DNA of 64,000 nt, from positions 122,256-186,255 of the forward strand of contig NZ_MRUH01000123.1 of the NCBI RefSeq assembly GCF_001922985.1, in the 5' to 3' direction. Shown here in pieces: positions 18,776-28,363 of this stretch (the stretch's first letter is position 1; every line of letters begins with the position of its first letter). Below the pieces are notes generated by a model, which had not been told where the DNA came from, did no database searches, and saw only the letters and a list, made by a program, of their open reading frames with translations. Both the position numbers and the translations under genes were made by a program. The DNA is from Teredinibacter waterburyi. Its GTDB lineage: Bacteria; Pseudomonadota; Gammaproteobacteria; Pseudomonadales; Cellvibrionaceae.

Positions 18776-19258
18776 ATGAATGATTTAGTGATTAGTTACC
18801 CAACGTGGTTAACCATAGTGGGTGTGAGTTTGGTGATTCTAGAATTTGTGGTGTTTGGTTTCAGCACGCTCTTTCTACTTTTTATCGCCCTAGGTTGCTT
18901 TGTTACAGCGCTAATTCTTTATGTTGGAATACTTGAGCCGGCGTTGCTGCCGATTTCAATTTCTGTTGGAATATTTTCCTTGCTAGCTACCGCGCTACTT
19001 TGGAAGCCGATGCGAAAATTCCAAAACTCTCAGCAGTCGCCGGAGATACAGCCGAACGCTTTTGCCGGCGTTAAGTTTCGCTTAAGCGCCGACTTAGCTG
19101 CCAATGCAGGTGTTACAGATGTTGTTACGCAGCGCTATTCTGGTATTGAATGGGACCTAGAGTTGTTTGATGAACATGAAGAGCTTATCGTTGCTGGAAC
19201 CGAAGTTGAGGTGAAGCGAGCTGCCGTCGGCAAGCTTTACGTTGTTCGAACTAGCTAA
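18776..19258 (+). CDS. NfeD-like membrane protein
   Basis: A 160-residue protein with three N-terminal hydrophobic segments and a C-terminal OB-fold-like domain (about 95-160, ending GTEVEVKRAAVGKLYVVRTS), the short NfeD form (YbbK/NfeD1b). NfeD and stomatin-like proteins form complexes in the membrane; the tight spacing with the preceding SPFH gene supports an operon. The exact function in bacteria remains unclear. Confidence 0.9.
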   Translation: MNDLVISYPTWLTIVGVSLVILEFVVFGFSTLFLLFIALGCFVTALILYVGILEPALLPISISVGIFSLLATALLWKPMRKFQNSQQSPEIQPNAFAGVKFRLSADLAANAGVTDVVTQRYSGIEWDLELFDEHEELIVAGTEVEVKRAAVGKLYVVRTS

Positions 19259-19301
19259 TTACTTCGACCGATAATTGTAGCTGAATCTATAGTTGTTGAA
19301 A

Positions 19302-20069
19302 CTACAGCACCATGAACACGGCTGAAATTGCCGTGGTGGCAATAATAAACCAACGATAATGTTGGCTGGGTATTTTTTTAACGATCCATATTCCGAGGTA
19401 AACCCCCAAGGCAATAATGGGCAGCCCAGCCAAATTCAATAATAGCGTATCAATATTGATTGTCTGCCAGACGAACACATGGAATGGCACCTTAAAGAGA
19501 TTGATCACTAGAAAAAACCACGCAGCAGTGCCGATGTAATTATTCTTCGGCAAGCGTGCACTCAATAGATACACCGCCATAACCGGTCCCGCTAAGTTGC
19601 CTACCATGGTGGTAAAGCCGCCCAAAATCCCGACGACTGCTGTAAAGGTAAAGTGGTTGGGAATCTTGCCTTTATTGCCTCGCTCTAACCAAATCATAAT
19701 GACCAGACTGGCGAAAATAATCACGCCCATAATCTTTCGAAAGCTTGAGTCATCAATTTGCTGACCAAACCAAGTCCCGATTAATACGCCTCCAGCCGCC
19801 CACGGAAGTAAACGCCACAAGATCGACCAATCCGCATGACGATGGTAGTAAGCGACAGCGAGAATATCGGCCAGTATGAGTGTCGGTAGTGCCACGCCTG
19901 CAGACAGCTTGCCGCCATAGACCATGGCTAACAAGGGAATAGCCGCTGTTCCTACGCCTTGCACGCCGGACTTCGACATACCAGTGACGAGGGAAAAGAG
20001 TCCGAATGCGCACAAGGCGTTAAACGATAGGCTGGTTACGGTGATATCGGCTAGCAGTGGGGCGCTCAT
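19302..20069 (-). CDS. TauE/SafE family membrane transporter (255 aa)
   Basis: Typical-length TauE/SafE transporter with about eight membrane segments and both repeat signatures (LVTGMSKSGVQGVGTAAIPLLAM and AVVGILGGFTTMVGNLAGPVMAVYLLS). The frame is open from TTG 20108, but the ATG at 20069 has ACAGG five bases upstream and gives the normal N-terminus MSAPLLADITV. It is convergent with the NfeD gene. The substrate is probably a sulfur-containing anion by family, not shown by sequence. It is the second of three members in this window and clearly diverged from the other two. Confidence 0.87.
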   Translation of the reverse strand: MSAPLLADITVTSLSFNALCAFGLFSLVTGMSKSGVQGVGTAAIPLLAMVYGGKLSAGVALPTLILADILAVAYYHRHADWSILWRLLPWAAGGVLIGTWFGQQIDDSSFRKIMGVIIFASLVIMIWLERGNKGKIPNHFTFTAVVGILGGFTTMVGNLAGPVMAVYLLSARLPKNNYIGTAAWFFLVINLFKVPFHVFVWQTINIDTLLLNLAGLPIIALGVYLGIWIVKKIPSQHYRWFIIATTAISAVFMVL

Positions 20070-20300
20070 AAAAACCTGTCTTATCGAGGGTGTGTGGTGG
20101 ACGGCCAATCGTAAGGCGAGTGTTTACAGTCAAATCGCAAGGCGACTTGTACTGCTAGGTGGGCCGGTAGATTGTACAGCGGAATGCAAGGCTGGTTGTG
20201 GTTAGAGCGGTGTATGAGGCTTACCTTTCTTTCTTTGGGGCAGTTAGCGTTAACTGTAGTTAAAACTGATGTGAGGGTGAGTAAAAAGCTAAGGCGAAAA

Positions 20301-20328
20301 AAAACCTCTTCATTTCTGAAGAGGTTTT
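20301..20328 (-). terminator. Terminator after tRNA-Asn
   Basis: AAAACCTCTTCA (20301-20312) and TGAAGAGGTTTT (20317-20328) form a perfect 12-bp stem with a 4-nt loop. On the reverse strand it follows the tRNA and continues into further T, giving a strong rho-independent terminator. Confidence 0.88.
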
Positions 20329-20334
20329 TAAATT

Positions 20335-20410
20335 TGGCTCCGCCTGCTGGGCTCGAACCAGCGACCTAATGATTAACAGTCATTTGCTCTACCAACTGAG
20401 CTAAGGCGGA
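20335..20410 (-). tRNA. tRNA-Asn (anticodon GTT)
   Basis: The reverse strand folds into a complete 76-nt cloverleaf with encoded CCA. The acceptor TCCGCCT pairs with AGGCGGA, the D-arm has AGCTCAGTTGGTAGAG, the anticodon loop reads CTGTTAA (GTT), and the T-arm has GGTTCGAGCC. A terminator follows directly. Confidence 0.97.
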
Positions 20411-20615
20411 ATTTTCTTTGGGTCACCCCCGAAAGAGCGCGTATCTTAGCGATGTGTTTCTACCCTGTCAAGCTCCATCAATAAAAAATAACTCATTGAT
20501 TTTATTGGGTTAATCACGGCTGTACAAAAATAAATCGGTGCAGCTGTAATTGCCCTTAGCTTAGCTTTCCACTGGCTCAACGGTGCTTGCGAAAACCAGC
20601 CGCCGAATGAAAAAG

Positions 20616-20692
<77 letters not shown>

Positions 20693-20864
20693 AGGGTATA
20701 ACACTTGCTTAGCGCCAGATTCTTGAAAGAACTAAACCCTTAGGTTCGAATCGGGGGCTACGCGAGGGCGCGTATTGTATCGGGGAACAAAAACTTGGGC
20801 AAGCGCTAAGACTACAGAAAATTGCAATTTTTCACGCCTGCCTTTTGTGCGGGGTAATCGGTTG

Positions 20865-23360
20865 TTAAAGCTTGCCGATTGCAGCAATTCCCAAGGCTGC
20901 TTGGTACATCATTTGGGTGACGCTACTCCAAAGTGTTAGTGCGTCTACCTTATCGGTCTCTAGCGGCACGACGATAGTGTCGCCTGGGTCAATAGCCTGC
21001 CCGCGAGAGCGGAACCAGGTCGAGTTGCTGGGAAGGTAAACGCGACCGTTGGCTTTCACAATATAGATTCGGTTTCGATCGGCATTGTGTTTGGTGCCAC
21101 CGGAGCGATCGACATAATCTTCAACGGATAGCTTTTTGTCGAAAAAGTGCGAAGTGGGGTACTGGACTTCGCCCACCACCGTTACCGAAGGCTTGTAGCG
21201 CGGGATATCTAGTGTGTCGCCATCAACTAACTGAAAATCGTATTGATTCGGTGTTTTTATGATCGAGGGGAGATCGATCACCATGCGCCCGAGGGGTTTT
21301 ACGCCGTCGAGGTTTTTCATAATCTGATCGGCTTGGCTTTTGTCCACAGCTTTTTTGGCTGCTGAGCTGTCTTGCAAGCTGGCAGCAACAATATCGGATT
21401 CGATTTGAGCCTTTAGCGCTTCCAGTCGCTCGGCTTCTAGGCGCCGCAGTTGCTCGCGTGAGAACACAGCTCCTTCAGGGTAAGCGTGGGGGGTAAGGCC
21501 GCCAGCGCGGTGTAAAACGTCCATTAACGTTTCGCCGGGCAGGATGGAATAAACACCAGGGTGGAGAACTTCACCCAATAGCGAAATCGATTCCTTGTCT
21601 TGCCATAGGGGAACTTGCTTTATACGCAGGGTATCGCCCGCATTGAGCAGCGGGTTATCAAAACGCATATCCAAATCAATATGCATAACAACGGTAGTTC
21701 GATCTTCGTTGAGATCGTAGCGTGTAATTTCACCGGAGGAATCGAGCGCACTTTCGGTTAGGCCGCCGGCTAAATTAACGGCGTCTTTTACGGTCAGGTC
21801 GTGCGCTAAGGGGTATTTGCCGGGAAAGCGCACACTGCCGTTAATTTCGATACTTTGTTCGCGCTGCTCGAAATTGGCTTGTGTTGTTAGGCGCGCAAGC
21901 AGGTCATCTAGCAGTTCGCTGCGATTGGTTTCGTAGTCGAAGAGGGTAATCGTATCGCGTGATTCAAGCAGTGGATTGTTGGAGCTGTGTGGGTGTTCGA
22001 AGGCCAGTCGAGGTGAAAAGGTAATCACTTCAATTTTGCGTGTTGATTTTTCTTCTCTCTGAATCAGGCCCACTTCGATATCGGGGTTGGCCAACAAGTC
22101 GTCGACGTTAATAACAATATCGGTAAAGCGCATTTGTGGCCGCCAAGCGAATCCGCCGGGACGCTTTACGTGGCCCTCGAGTTTGACGATATCACGCATG
22201 GTATCCAGCGCTGATGAAATCTGGATAACATCGGCGTCTTTTACTTTGAAACGGCGACCAGAATCAGTAGAAAGGTCCAAGTTGACCATGGTCTTTTCGC
22301 CGCTTTCAGTAATGATGCGTTCAATACGTGAGGCGGGTACATAGGCGGTGGGTAGCAAGCCTCCGGCAAGGCTCAGAACTTCGGCGACACTTTTTTCGTT
22401 TCGCAATTCGTAGATCGCGGGGCGTTTTACATCGCCAGAAACACCTACGGTTTTGCCGATCGGCGGAACAAAAATAACGTCACCGGGCAATAATCGAGCG
22501 TCTTTACTGGTGTCACCATTAAGCAATAAGTCATAGAGGTCGAGGGTGGTAACGATTTTTCCGGCTCGCTTAAGTTGGATGTTGCGCAACGAGCCAATTT
22601 TAGTAATACCACCAGAAGCGAAGATGGCGTTTGTCATGGTTGAAAGCGAGCCGACAACATAGGAGCCGGGCACATTCGCTTCACCCAAAACAAAGATGCG
22701 AACGGTTCTAAGAGCACCCATGGTAACCGACGATTTAACACCAATCATCTGCTCGCTAACGATCTCATTGATCTTGCCGGTAGCTTGGGTGAAGTTCATA
22801 CCCGCGAGCGTAACCGGACCAATGTTAGGAAATGAAATTTGTCCGTTGCGGTCAACGGTCAGTGTATGGGTGGCGTTTTCTTTGCCATAGAGTTGCACCG
22901 TTAAGCTATCGCCTGGGCCAAGAATATAATTGGCTTGGATAGGGATGTCGGTGGCAGGTGTAAAAGAATCGGCACCAAATTGAAAAATGTCGTAGCCAAA
23001 TAGTTCGAGTTTGGTGTCTAGAGTGCCGATTTCTTCGCCTTCGTCGAGGCTTAGCTCGTCGGTGGCCAGAGAGGCATTTTTCTCTAGTTCGGACTGGGGT
23101 TCAGGCTTTGCTTTACGATTTCCGCTGATGTTATCGGGTGTGATGGATGGCTGCGCGCTATCGCTGCCTAACAGACCGCTAAAGTCTTTTAGGTTAATGC
23201 CCATCGATGATGCTAAGGCTTGCTGCTCCGCGGGTGAAAGGCGCTTGAACTGCTCTATTTGTGCTGCGGTTGGTTGCTGCGCATGGGCACTTGTGCCGAG
23301 CAGCATGATCGCGGTCGAAATGAGAAGGGCGGATGTAATAGCAGCGAATTTAGTCATCAT
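20865..23360 (-). CDS. Multi-SLBB polysaccharide export protein (Wza-like)
   Basis: An 831-residue secreted protein. It has a signal peptide (MMTKFAAITSALLISTAIMLLGTSAHA), a Gln/Glu-rich region, a Poly_export domain (about 140-220, ILGPGDSLTVQLYGKENATHTLTVDRNGQISFPNIGPV) and then several SLBB-type repeats seen as VFVLGEANVPGSYVV, VGVSGDVKRPAIYEL, IEINGSVRFPGKYPL, ISLLGEVLHPGVYSI and VTVVGEVQYPTSHFF. Such proteins form the outer-membrane or periplasmic channel for capsule or exopolysaccharide. It is over twice the length of E. coli Wza and has no lipobox cysteine at the cleavage site. The Wzi-type gene lies directly upstream on the same strand; no glycosyltransferases are nearby. Confidence 0.9.
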   Translation of the reverse strand: MMTKFAAITSALLISTAIMLLGTSAHAQQPTAAQIEQFKRLSPAEQQALASSMGINLKDFSGLLGSDSAQPSITPDNISGNRKAKPEPQSELEKNASLATDELSLDEGEEIGTLDTKLELFGYDIFQFGADSFTPATDIPIQANYILGPGDSLTVQLYGKENATHTLTVDRNGQISFPNIGPVTLAGMNFTQATGKINEIVSEQMIGVKSSVTMGALRTVRIFVLGEANVPGSYVVGSLSTMTNAIFASGGITKIGSLRNIQLKRAGKIVTTLDLYDLLLNGDTSKDARLLPGDVIFVPPIGKTVGVSGDVKRPAIYELRNEKSVAEVLSLAGGLLPTAYVPASRIERIITESGEKTMVNLDLSTDSGRRFKVKDADVIQISSALDTMRDIVKLEGHVKRPGGFAWRPQMRFTDIVINVDDLLANPDIEVGLIQREEKSTRKIEVITFSPRLAFEHPHSSNNPLLESRDTITLFDYETNRSELLDDLLARLTTQANFEQREQSIEINGSVRFPGKYPLAHDLTVKDAVNLAGGLTESALDSSGEITRYDLNEDRTTVVMHIDLDMRFDNPLLNAGDTLRIKQVPLWQDKESISLLGEVLHPGVYSILPGETLMDVLHRAGGLTPHAYPEGAVFSREQLRRLEAERLEALKAQIESDIVAASLQDSSAAKKAVDKSQADQIMKNLDGVKPLGRMVIDLPSIIKTPNQYDFQLVDGDTLDIPRYKPSVTVVGEVQYPTSHFFDKKLSVEDYVDRSGGTKHNADRNRIYIVKANGRVYLPSNSTWFRSRGQAIDPGDTIVVPLETDKVDALTLWSSVTQMMYQAALGIAAIGKL

Positions 23361-23438
23361 TGGATAGTTGTACTCTTAATTTCTTGCGCAATGTTTACCC
23401 GGAGGCATTGTAGTCAAAGGTTGAGTGTATGTCTGTTT

Positions 23439-25064
23439 TTACCAAATAAATCTAAAGCCCAAATAGCCGCCGCTGTATATGCGCTGCGACTGTATCGACA
23501 TAGGCTCTTTGAAAAAATGGATGCCGGTGTCGAGCTGAGTAAAGCGTCCCAGTGGAATTTTGTAGCTGAGTTCCGCGAATTCCTGATCGAGTGGCGTATC
23601 GCCAAACGGATGAGCTGGGTCGATAGGCGTGATCTCGACTTGGCCCAAAGTCCAGCTAAATTGCTGGCCGTTGGCTAAGTAATGCTGGCCAAGCAAAGTC
23701 GTTGATTTTGCGTTGGAATAAAAGCTACTGCCGAGTGGGCGGCCATTGTTTTGATAGCCAGTTTGATAAGTGCTGTGGCTATAGGCTTGGTTGTCGTCTC
23801 CAAAAGTATCGCTTTGCTCTAGGGTGATATGCGACTGAACAAAGCCAGTGGAATAGATAAGCTCGACTCCCGCTAGGCTGGATTGATTGGTATCGCCGTT
23901 TGTTGTGTTTGACGACTCTCTGAGTAGTTGCCCGTAGATGCTGGCGGAGATGCCTTTAACTATTGGAAGTTGTAACTGCGCGTCGTAGCTAAGTAGTTGT
24001 TTGTTGGTATCCGACCCCGTTAATGCATCGATAAAGCTCTGTCCAGATTCGGGCTGCCCCTTTCCACCCCAAAGCGCGGAACGACTCAAGCCAAGCTCTA
24101 GTATAGGGATCGGTTTGATGTTTAGGCGCGCTCCCACTAGTTTGGTGTTTTTTACCTGCCTGCTACCTTCAAGTTGATTGGCGATGAGCGTAAGGCTCCA
24201 AGGCCCGAGGAGATTTAGCCCAGCGCTGCTGAAAGCCTCGGTCGATTTACGCTGTAAGAAAAGTCCCTGAGCAGGGCGCGTAGCGTTCGAAAGAATTAAG
24301 CTCGATTGCCACCCGGGGCCCCACCATCGGTCGATTGCCGCTATGCCGAGCACCCAATTGCCTAAGGCTAGGGCTGAATAGCTTCCATCAAAGCTATATT
24401 TATCACCATCGACAGCATCGTAATAGATATTTGCCTGAATTTTACTTGCGTGATTTTCGGATTGTTCGCTAAGACTAACAGATGCGCTAGCTTGTTCGCG
24501 GCTGTCGTCAGCGAAGGCGGTAAACGCTTGCGGGCTGTTATTTAAGTTGAGCTGTGCTTTGGTTGTTGCTGGTCGCTGGGCGAGGGCGAGTGAATGCTTT
24601 AGATAGCGGTAGGACCAGACCTCCGCTTTGCTTAGTTCTTCGACTTTTATTTCATCGAGGGCTTGCTTGATGTCGATCCACATCACCGGCCAAGTGTTAA
24701 GCGGTACATTTAGCTTGCCCGAGCTAGCCAGCATTTGTAAGTGATGGCGAGTGCGCTCGTCTCCAGTATTGACCCAAGGGTCAGCCAAGGCGCTAGGCAC
24801 GCAAAGTACTAGAACCCATAGCGTGAATATTTTTGCTCGCGAAAACCTTAATCGTGGAAATCTTACCCTTGAAAACAATGACTTTTCCCTAGAAAACGTT
24901 GCCTGTGAAAACAGTGTTGAGGCTGAGCGCCATAGCGCAACAGCGCGCGAGGCTGTAGTACGCAAAGATTTAGTCCGCAGCGATTTGGTACGCAACGATC
25001 TAGTACGTTTTTCGTACGGTGTAATCGTTGTACGGTTTTGTGTGTTTGAGAGGACGCTCATCAA
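23439..25064 (-). CDS. Wzi-family capsule assembly outer-membrane protein
   Basis: The core, RWWGPGWQSSLILSNATRPAQGLFLQRKS, matches the signature of Wzi-family beta-barrels that anchor capsule to the outer membrane; the protein ends in a barrel-type aromatic residue (GFRFIW). From the first ATG it has 541 residues, but residues 1-77 are a basic, repeat-built stretch before the signal-peptide-like segment KIFTLWVLVLCVPSALA. A TTG at 24878 with AGGG upstream would give 479 residues and a normal signal peptide, so the true start may be there. It lies 78 bases upstream of the SLBB gene, probably in one operon. Confidence 0.85.
   Translation of the reverse strand: MMSVLSNTQNRTTITPYEKRTRSLRTKSLRTKSLRTTASRAVALWRSASTLFSQATFSREKSLFSRVRFPRLRFSRAKIFTLWVLVLCVPSALADPWVNTGDERTRHHLQMLASSGKLNVPLNTWPVMWIDIKQALDEIKVEELSKAEVWSYRYLKHSLALAQRPATTKAQLNLNNSPQAFTAFADDSREQASASVSLSEQSENHASKIQANIYYDAVDGDKYSFDGSYSALALGNWVLGIAAIDRWWGPGWQSSLILSNATRPAQGLFLQRKSTEAFSSAGLNLLGPWSLTLIANQLEGSRQVKNTKLVGARLNIKPIPILELGLSRSALWGGKGQPESGQSFIDALTGSDTNKQLLSYDAQLQLPIVKGISASIYGQLLRESSNTTNGDTNQSSLAGVELIYSTGFVQSHITLEQSDTFGDDNQAYSHSTYQTGYQNNGRPLGSSFYSNAKSTTLLGQHYLANGQQFSWTLGQVEITPIDPAHPFGDTPLDQEFAELSYKIPLGRFTQLDTGIHFFKEPMSIQSQRIYSGGYLGFRFIW
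24958..25002. repeat. 15-bp tandem repeat, three units
   Basis: Three head-to-tail 15-bp units at 24958-24972, 24973-24987 and 24988-25002, reading GTACGCAAAGATTTA and variants. On the reverse strand they encode SLRTK repeats at the start of the Wzi frame; on the forward strand they read VRKDL-VRSDL-VRNDL, resembling pentapeptide repeats. A more degenerate 15-bp periodicity continues at about 24838-24912. Confidence 0.75.
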
Positions 25065-25217
25065 ATTCCAAGTTTCTGATGTTCGGCTATATAAAGAGGG
25101 TGTAACTAAACTACTGCACGCATATTAAGATGTTTTGCAGAGCAGTCAATCATCCGCATGAAAAGAATTGTATAAATGGTTGAATTGCTTGAAATTTGAG
25201 CTTTTGGTGAGAACCGT

Positions 25218-25246
25218 TTGTGCAGCGCTTGTACTGCCTTTATAAT
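25218..25246 (+). promoter_or_regulatory. Candidate thrS promoter
   Basis: A perfect TATAAT (25241-25246) lies 17 bases after TTGTGC (25218-25223). This leaves a leader of about 78 nt before the thrS ATG. Translational autoregulation of thrS through its leader is known in E. coli; no clear tRNA-like fold was worked out here. Confidence 0.55.
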
Positions 25247-25330
25247 CCCGCTCCTCCTGCCGTACTTACTAATATATGTCTTATTCATGTGGCCTTTGGT
25301 AGGGGTCACCACTGATGTAAAGGATAGATC

Positions 25331-27247
25331 ATGCCTGTTATCACACTTCCTGATGGCTCTACTCGCACGTTTGAAAACCCAGTTTCCGTGCTTGATGTTG
25401 CCGCCGACATTGGTCCAGGCCTCGCCAAGGCAACAATTGCCGGCATGGTGGATGGCGTCGCCGTAGATGCGACCGACCTGATCAGCGCTGATGCTGAGGT
25501 TACCATTATTACTACACGCGATGAGCTTGGCTTGGAGGTTCTTCGTCACTCCTGCGCCCACCTGTTGGGGCATGCGATCAAGCAGCTTTGGCCGGACGTG
25601 AAAATGGCGATTGGTCCTGTGATCGAAAATGGCTTCTATTACGACATTGATCTGGAGCGGCGCCTTACCGACGAAGATGTGGCCGCACTGGAAAAGCGCA
25701 TGCTCGATCTTGCCAAGACGGACTATGACGTAATCAAGAAAAACGTGTCGTGGCAAGAGGCTGTAGATGTATTTACCGAGAGGGGTGAAGGCTACAAACT
25801 AGAAATTCTAGAGCGCGACATCCCTCGCGACGCTCAGCCCGGCCTGTATCATCACGAAGAATATGTCGATATGTGTCGCGGCCCGCACGTTCCGAATATG
25901 CGTTTTTGCCATTACTTCAAGTTGATGCGAGTGTCTGGCGCCTACTGGCGTGGCGATTCAGATAATAAGCAGCTGCAGCGTGTCTACGGCACTGCCTGGG
26001 CAAATAAGAAAGACTTGAAGGCACACTTGAATCGCTTGGCGGAAGCCGAAAAGCGCGATCACCGCAAACTAGGCAAAAAGTTCGACCTATTTCATATTCA
26101 AGAAGAAGCGCCAGGAATGGTGTTCTGGCATCCAAAAGGCTGGTCTATTTACACCGCGATTGAGTCTTACATGCGTCAAGTGCAGCGTGATAATGGCTAT
26201 TTAGAGATCAAAACCCCTCAGATTGTCGATCGTTCTCTGTGGGAGCGATCTGGTCACTGGGACAAATTCCGTTCGAATATGTTTACGGTAGAGTCTGAAT
26301 CGCGCGATTACGCTGTAAAGCCGATGAATTGCCCTTGTCATATCCAAGTTTTTAATCAGGGTTTGAAGAGCTACCGTGATCTTCCAATGCGCCTGGCAGA
26401 ATTTGGATCCTGCCATCGCAACGAGGCATCTGGCACCTTGTTGGGTATTATGCGTGTGCGCGGTTTTGTTCAAGATGACGCTCATATCTTTTGTGCTGAA
26501 GATGCTATTCAAGATGAAGTTTCAACCTTTACGGATCTGCTTTACGAGGTTTATCGGGATTTTGGCTTTGACGACGTAATCATCCGCTTATCAACTCGCC
26601 CTGAAGAGCGTGTTGGCAGTGACGAAGTGTGGGATAAGGCCGAAAAAGCACTCGCAGATGCGCTAGATAGCAAAGGTTTGCCGTTCGAATACTTGCCGGG
26701 CGAGGGCGCATTCTACGGGCCGAAAATTGAATTCTCGTTAAAAGACTGTATTGGTCGAGTTTGGCAGTGCGGTACGATTCAGGTCGACTTTTCTATGCCG
26801 GGTCGTCTCGATGCCCAGTATGTTGCAGAGGATGGTTCACGGCAGGTTCCGGTTATGTTGCACCGCGCCATACTAGGGTCATTTGAGCGATTTATTGGGA
26901 TTTTGATCGAAAATTACGAAGGCGCATTTCCTCCGTGGTTGGCGCCAGAACAGGCTGTCGTGCTCAATATTACCGATAATCAGGCAGAATATGCTGAAAA
27001 TGTGCAGAAAACCTTGCAAAACAAAGGTTTTCGCGTGTTTTCTGACTTGAGAAATGAGAAGATCGGCTTTAAAATCCGCGAGCACACCATCCAAAAGGTT
27101 CCATACCTCTTAGTAGTGGGTGATCAAGAGGTAGCAAATAACACCGTTACAGTGCGAACTCGCACCGGCGATGACCTTGGAACATACTCCATTGATGACT
27201 TTGCTAAACTCTTGGCCGACGCTGTCGCTAAGCGCGGTAGGCTGTAG
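25331..27247 (+). CDS. thrS: Threonyl-tRNA synthetase
   Basis: A 638-residue class II synthetase of standard length. It has a TGS domain at 1-60 ([20 protein letters not shown]), an editing domain with the [10 protein letters not shown] motif, a catalytic core with zinc-site motif [13 protein letters not shown] and class II motif 2 in [22 protein letters not shown], and a C-terminal anticodon-binding domain ([12 protein letters not shown]). The ATG has AAGGATAG upstream. It heads the conserved operon thrS-infC-rpmI-rplT-pheS-pheT-ihfA. Confidence 0.98.
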   Translation: MPVITLPDGSTRTFENPVSVLDVAADIGPGLAKATIAGMVDGVAVDATDLISADAEVTIITTRDELGLEVLRHSCAHLLGHAIKQLWPDVKMAIGPVIENGFYYDIDLERRLTDEDVAALEKRMLDLAKTDYDVIKKNVSWQEAVDVFTERGEGYKLEILERDIPRDAQPGLYHHEEYVDMCRGPHVPNMRFCHYFKLMRVSGAYWRGDSDNKQLQRVYGTAWANKKDLKAHLNRLAEAEKRDHRKLGKKFDLFHIQEEAPGMVFWHPKGWSIYTAIESYMRQVQRDNGYLEIKTPQIVDRSLWERSGHWDKFRSNMFTVESESRDYAVKPMNCPCHIQVFNQGLKSYRDLPMRLAEFGSCHRNEASGTLLGIMRVRGFVQDDAHIFCAEDAIQDEVSTFTDLLYEVYRDFGFDDVIIRLSTRPEERVGSDEVWDKAEKALADALDSKGLPFEYLPGEGAFYGPKIEFSLKDCIGRVWQCGTIQVDFSMPGRLDAQYVAEDGSRQVPVMLHRAILGSFERFIGILIENYEGAFPPWLAPEQAVVLNITDNQAEYAENVQKTLQNKGFRVFSDLRNEKIGFKIREHTIQKVPYLLVVGDQEVANNTVTVRTRTGDDLGTYSIDDFAKLLADAVAKRGRL

Positions 27248-27343
27248 TTTATGTCTCGTTAGGCCTTGGCCTAACGAGTGGTTAAAGTACGCCATTGGAA
27301 GCTAGTGGATGGAAAAGATAAATTTAACGAGGAGAGTTTGACC

Positions 27344-27886
27344 ATTAACAATCGTGATAACGCCAAAGGGCGCTCAAAAAAAGCCACTATCAATGATCAG
27401 ATTGATGCAAAAGAAGTTCGACTTATAGGTGCCGACGGAAGTCAGGTTGGTATCGTGTCTATTAAAGACGCATTGGCTGCAGCCCAAGAGGCCAGCTTGG
27501 ATTTGGTGGAAATAGCCGCCGATGCCGAGCCGGTCGTTTGCAAAATCATGGATTACGGCAAACATCTGTTCGAAATCAAGAAGCAAAAAGCCGCTGCTAA
27601 AAAGAAACAAAAGCAGCAGCAAGTAAAAGAGATGAAGTTTCGCCCAGGAACAGAAGAGGGTGATTATAATGTTAAGCTACGCGCCATCACGCGTTTCTTG
27701 GAAAACGGCGACAAAGCCAAGCTCTCCCTTCGCTTTCGCGGACGTGAGTTAGCCCACCAAGAGTTGGGTATGGAGATGATGAAGCGTGTCGAAACCGACC
27801 TCATTGAGTTGGCGACCGTAGAGCAGTATCCAAAAATGGAAGGTCGACAGCTGTTTATGGTGCTGGCGCCGAAAAAACGCAAGTAG
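27344..27886 (+). CDS. infC: Translation initiation factor IF-3, ATT start
   Basis: IF-3 binds the 30S subunit and proofreads the initiator tRNA and start codon. The frame is open from 27278, but the leader there is unlike any IF-3. The likely start is the ATT at 27344, eight bases after the Shine-Dalgarno AGGAGA, giving 180 residues, the E. coli length. IF-3 discriminates against AUU, so this rare start makes the gene self-limiting, as known in enterobacteria. The in-frame TTG at 27338 is too close to the ribosome site. Domain landmarks are [19 protein letters not shown] and the C-terminal [13 protein letters not shown]. Confidence 0.93.
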   Translation: MNNRDNAKGRSKKATINDQIDAKEVRLIGADGSQVGIVSIKDALAAAQEASLDLVEIAADAEPVVCKIMDYGKHLFEIKKQKAAAKKKQKQQQVKEMKFRPGTEEGDYNVKLRAITRFLENGDKAKLSLRFRGRELAHQELGMEMMKRVETDLIELATVEQYPKMEGRQLFMVLAPKKRK

Positions 27887-27941
27887 TTTCTAGTGGCCGT
27901 AGGCACCTAAAGTCATGGTGCGGCGCTAGAACAACCCTAGA

Positions 27942-27963
27942 ATTTTCGCAATATTGCGAAAAT
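27942..27963. repeat. 22-bp perfect palindrome between infC and rpmI
   Basis: The half-site ATTTTCGCAAT is followed directly by its reverse complement, with no spacer. As RNA it would form a short hairpin, but no T tract follows. It lies in the leader in which ribosomal protein L20 regulates rpmI-rplT in E. coli; whether it has that role is not known. Confidence 0.7.
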
Positions 27964-28061
27964 GTGTCGCTGGAAAGTGAATGAATCGAATCACCGTTTT
28001 GGCTGATTTGCTCAATTTAACTCTTGCGGCTCTAACGAGTGGTCGGGCTTTTTAGCTGCCT

Positions 28062-28098
28062 GGGTCACTCTAAAGTAAAACCGAAGGGCCCTTTTTTA
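28062..28098 (+). promoter_or_regulatory. Possible attenuator in the rpmI leader
   Basis: GGGTC can pair with GGCCC just before a TTTTTT tract about 30 bases upstream of rpmI. This may be part of a leader control for rpmI-rplT, or an incidental hairpin. The stem is only five base pairs. Confidence 0.25.
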
Positions 28099-28130
28099 TA
28101 GTGGGTGTCCTCTTCATTGGAGAAGTAACA

Positions 28131-28325
28131 ATGCCAAAAGCTAAAGTACACAGCGGTGCAGCCAAGCGGTTCAAAAAAACTGCGTCTGGCTACAAGCACA
28201 AACACGCTTTCAAGAGCCACATCCTCACCAAAATGACAACCAAGCGTAAGCGTCAGCTTCGCGGCACCAGCACCTTAAACGCTGCTGACAAGCCATTGGT
28301 TGCTCGTATGTTGCGCGACGTTTAG
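28131..28325 (+). CDS. rpmI: 50S ribosomal protein L35
   Basis: A 64-residue basic protein beginning [27 protein letters not shown], the L35 signature. The frame is open ten codons upstream, but the ATG at 28131 has TTGGAGAAG before it and gives the conserved N-terminus. It is followed after 38 bases by rplT, as everywhere. Confidence 0.98.
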   Translation: MPKAKVHSGAAKRFKKTASGYKHKHAFKSHILTKMTTKRKRQLRGTSTLNAADKPLVARMLRDV

Positions 28326-28363
28326 TCGAGCCCCATCCCCCATTTTGAGAAAGAGGAAATAGT

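Noticed and set aside
25106..25756. Reverse-strand open frame of 216 codons overlapping the thrS start
   Set aside because: It lies antisense to the thrS TGS domain and promoter, has no ribosome site and no protein-like features; it mirrors thrS codon structure.
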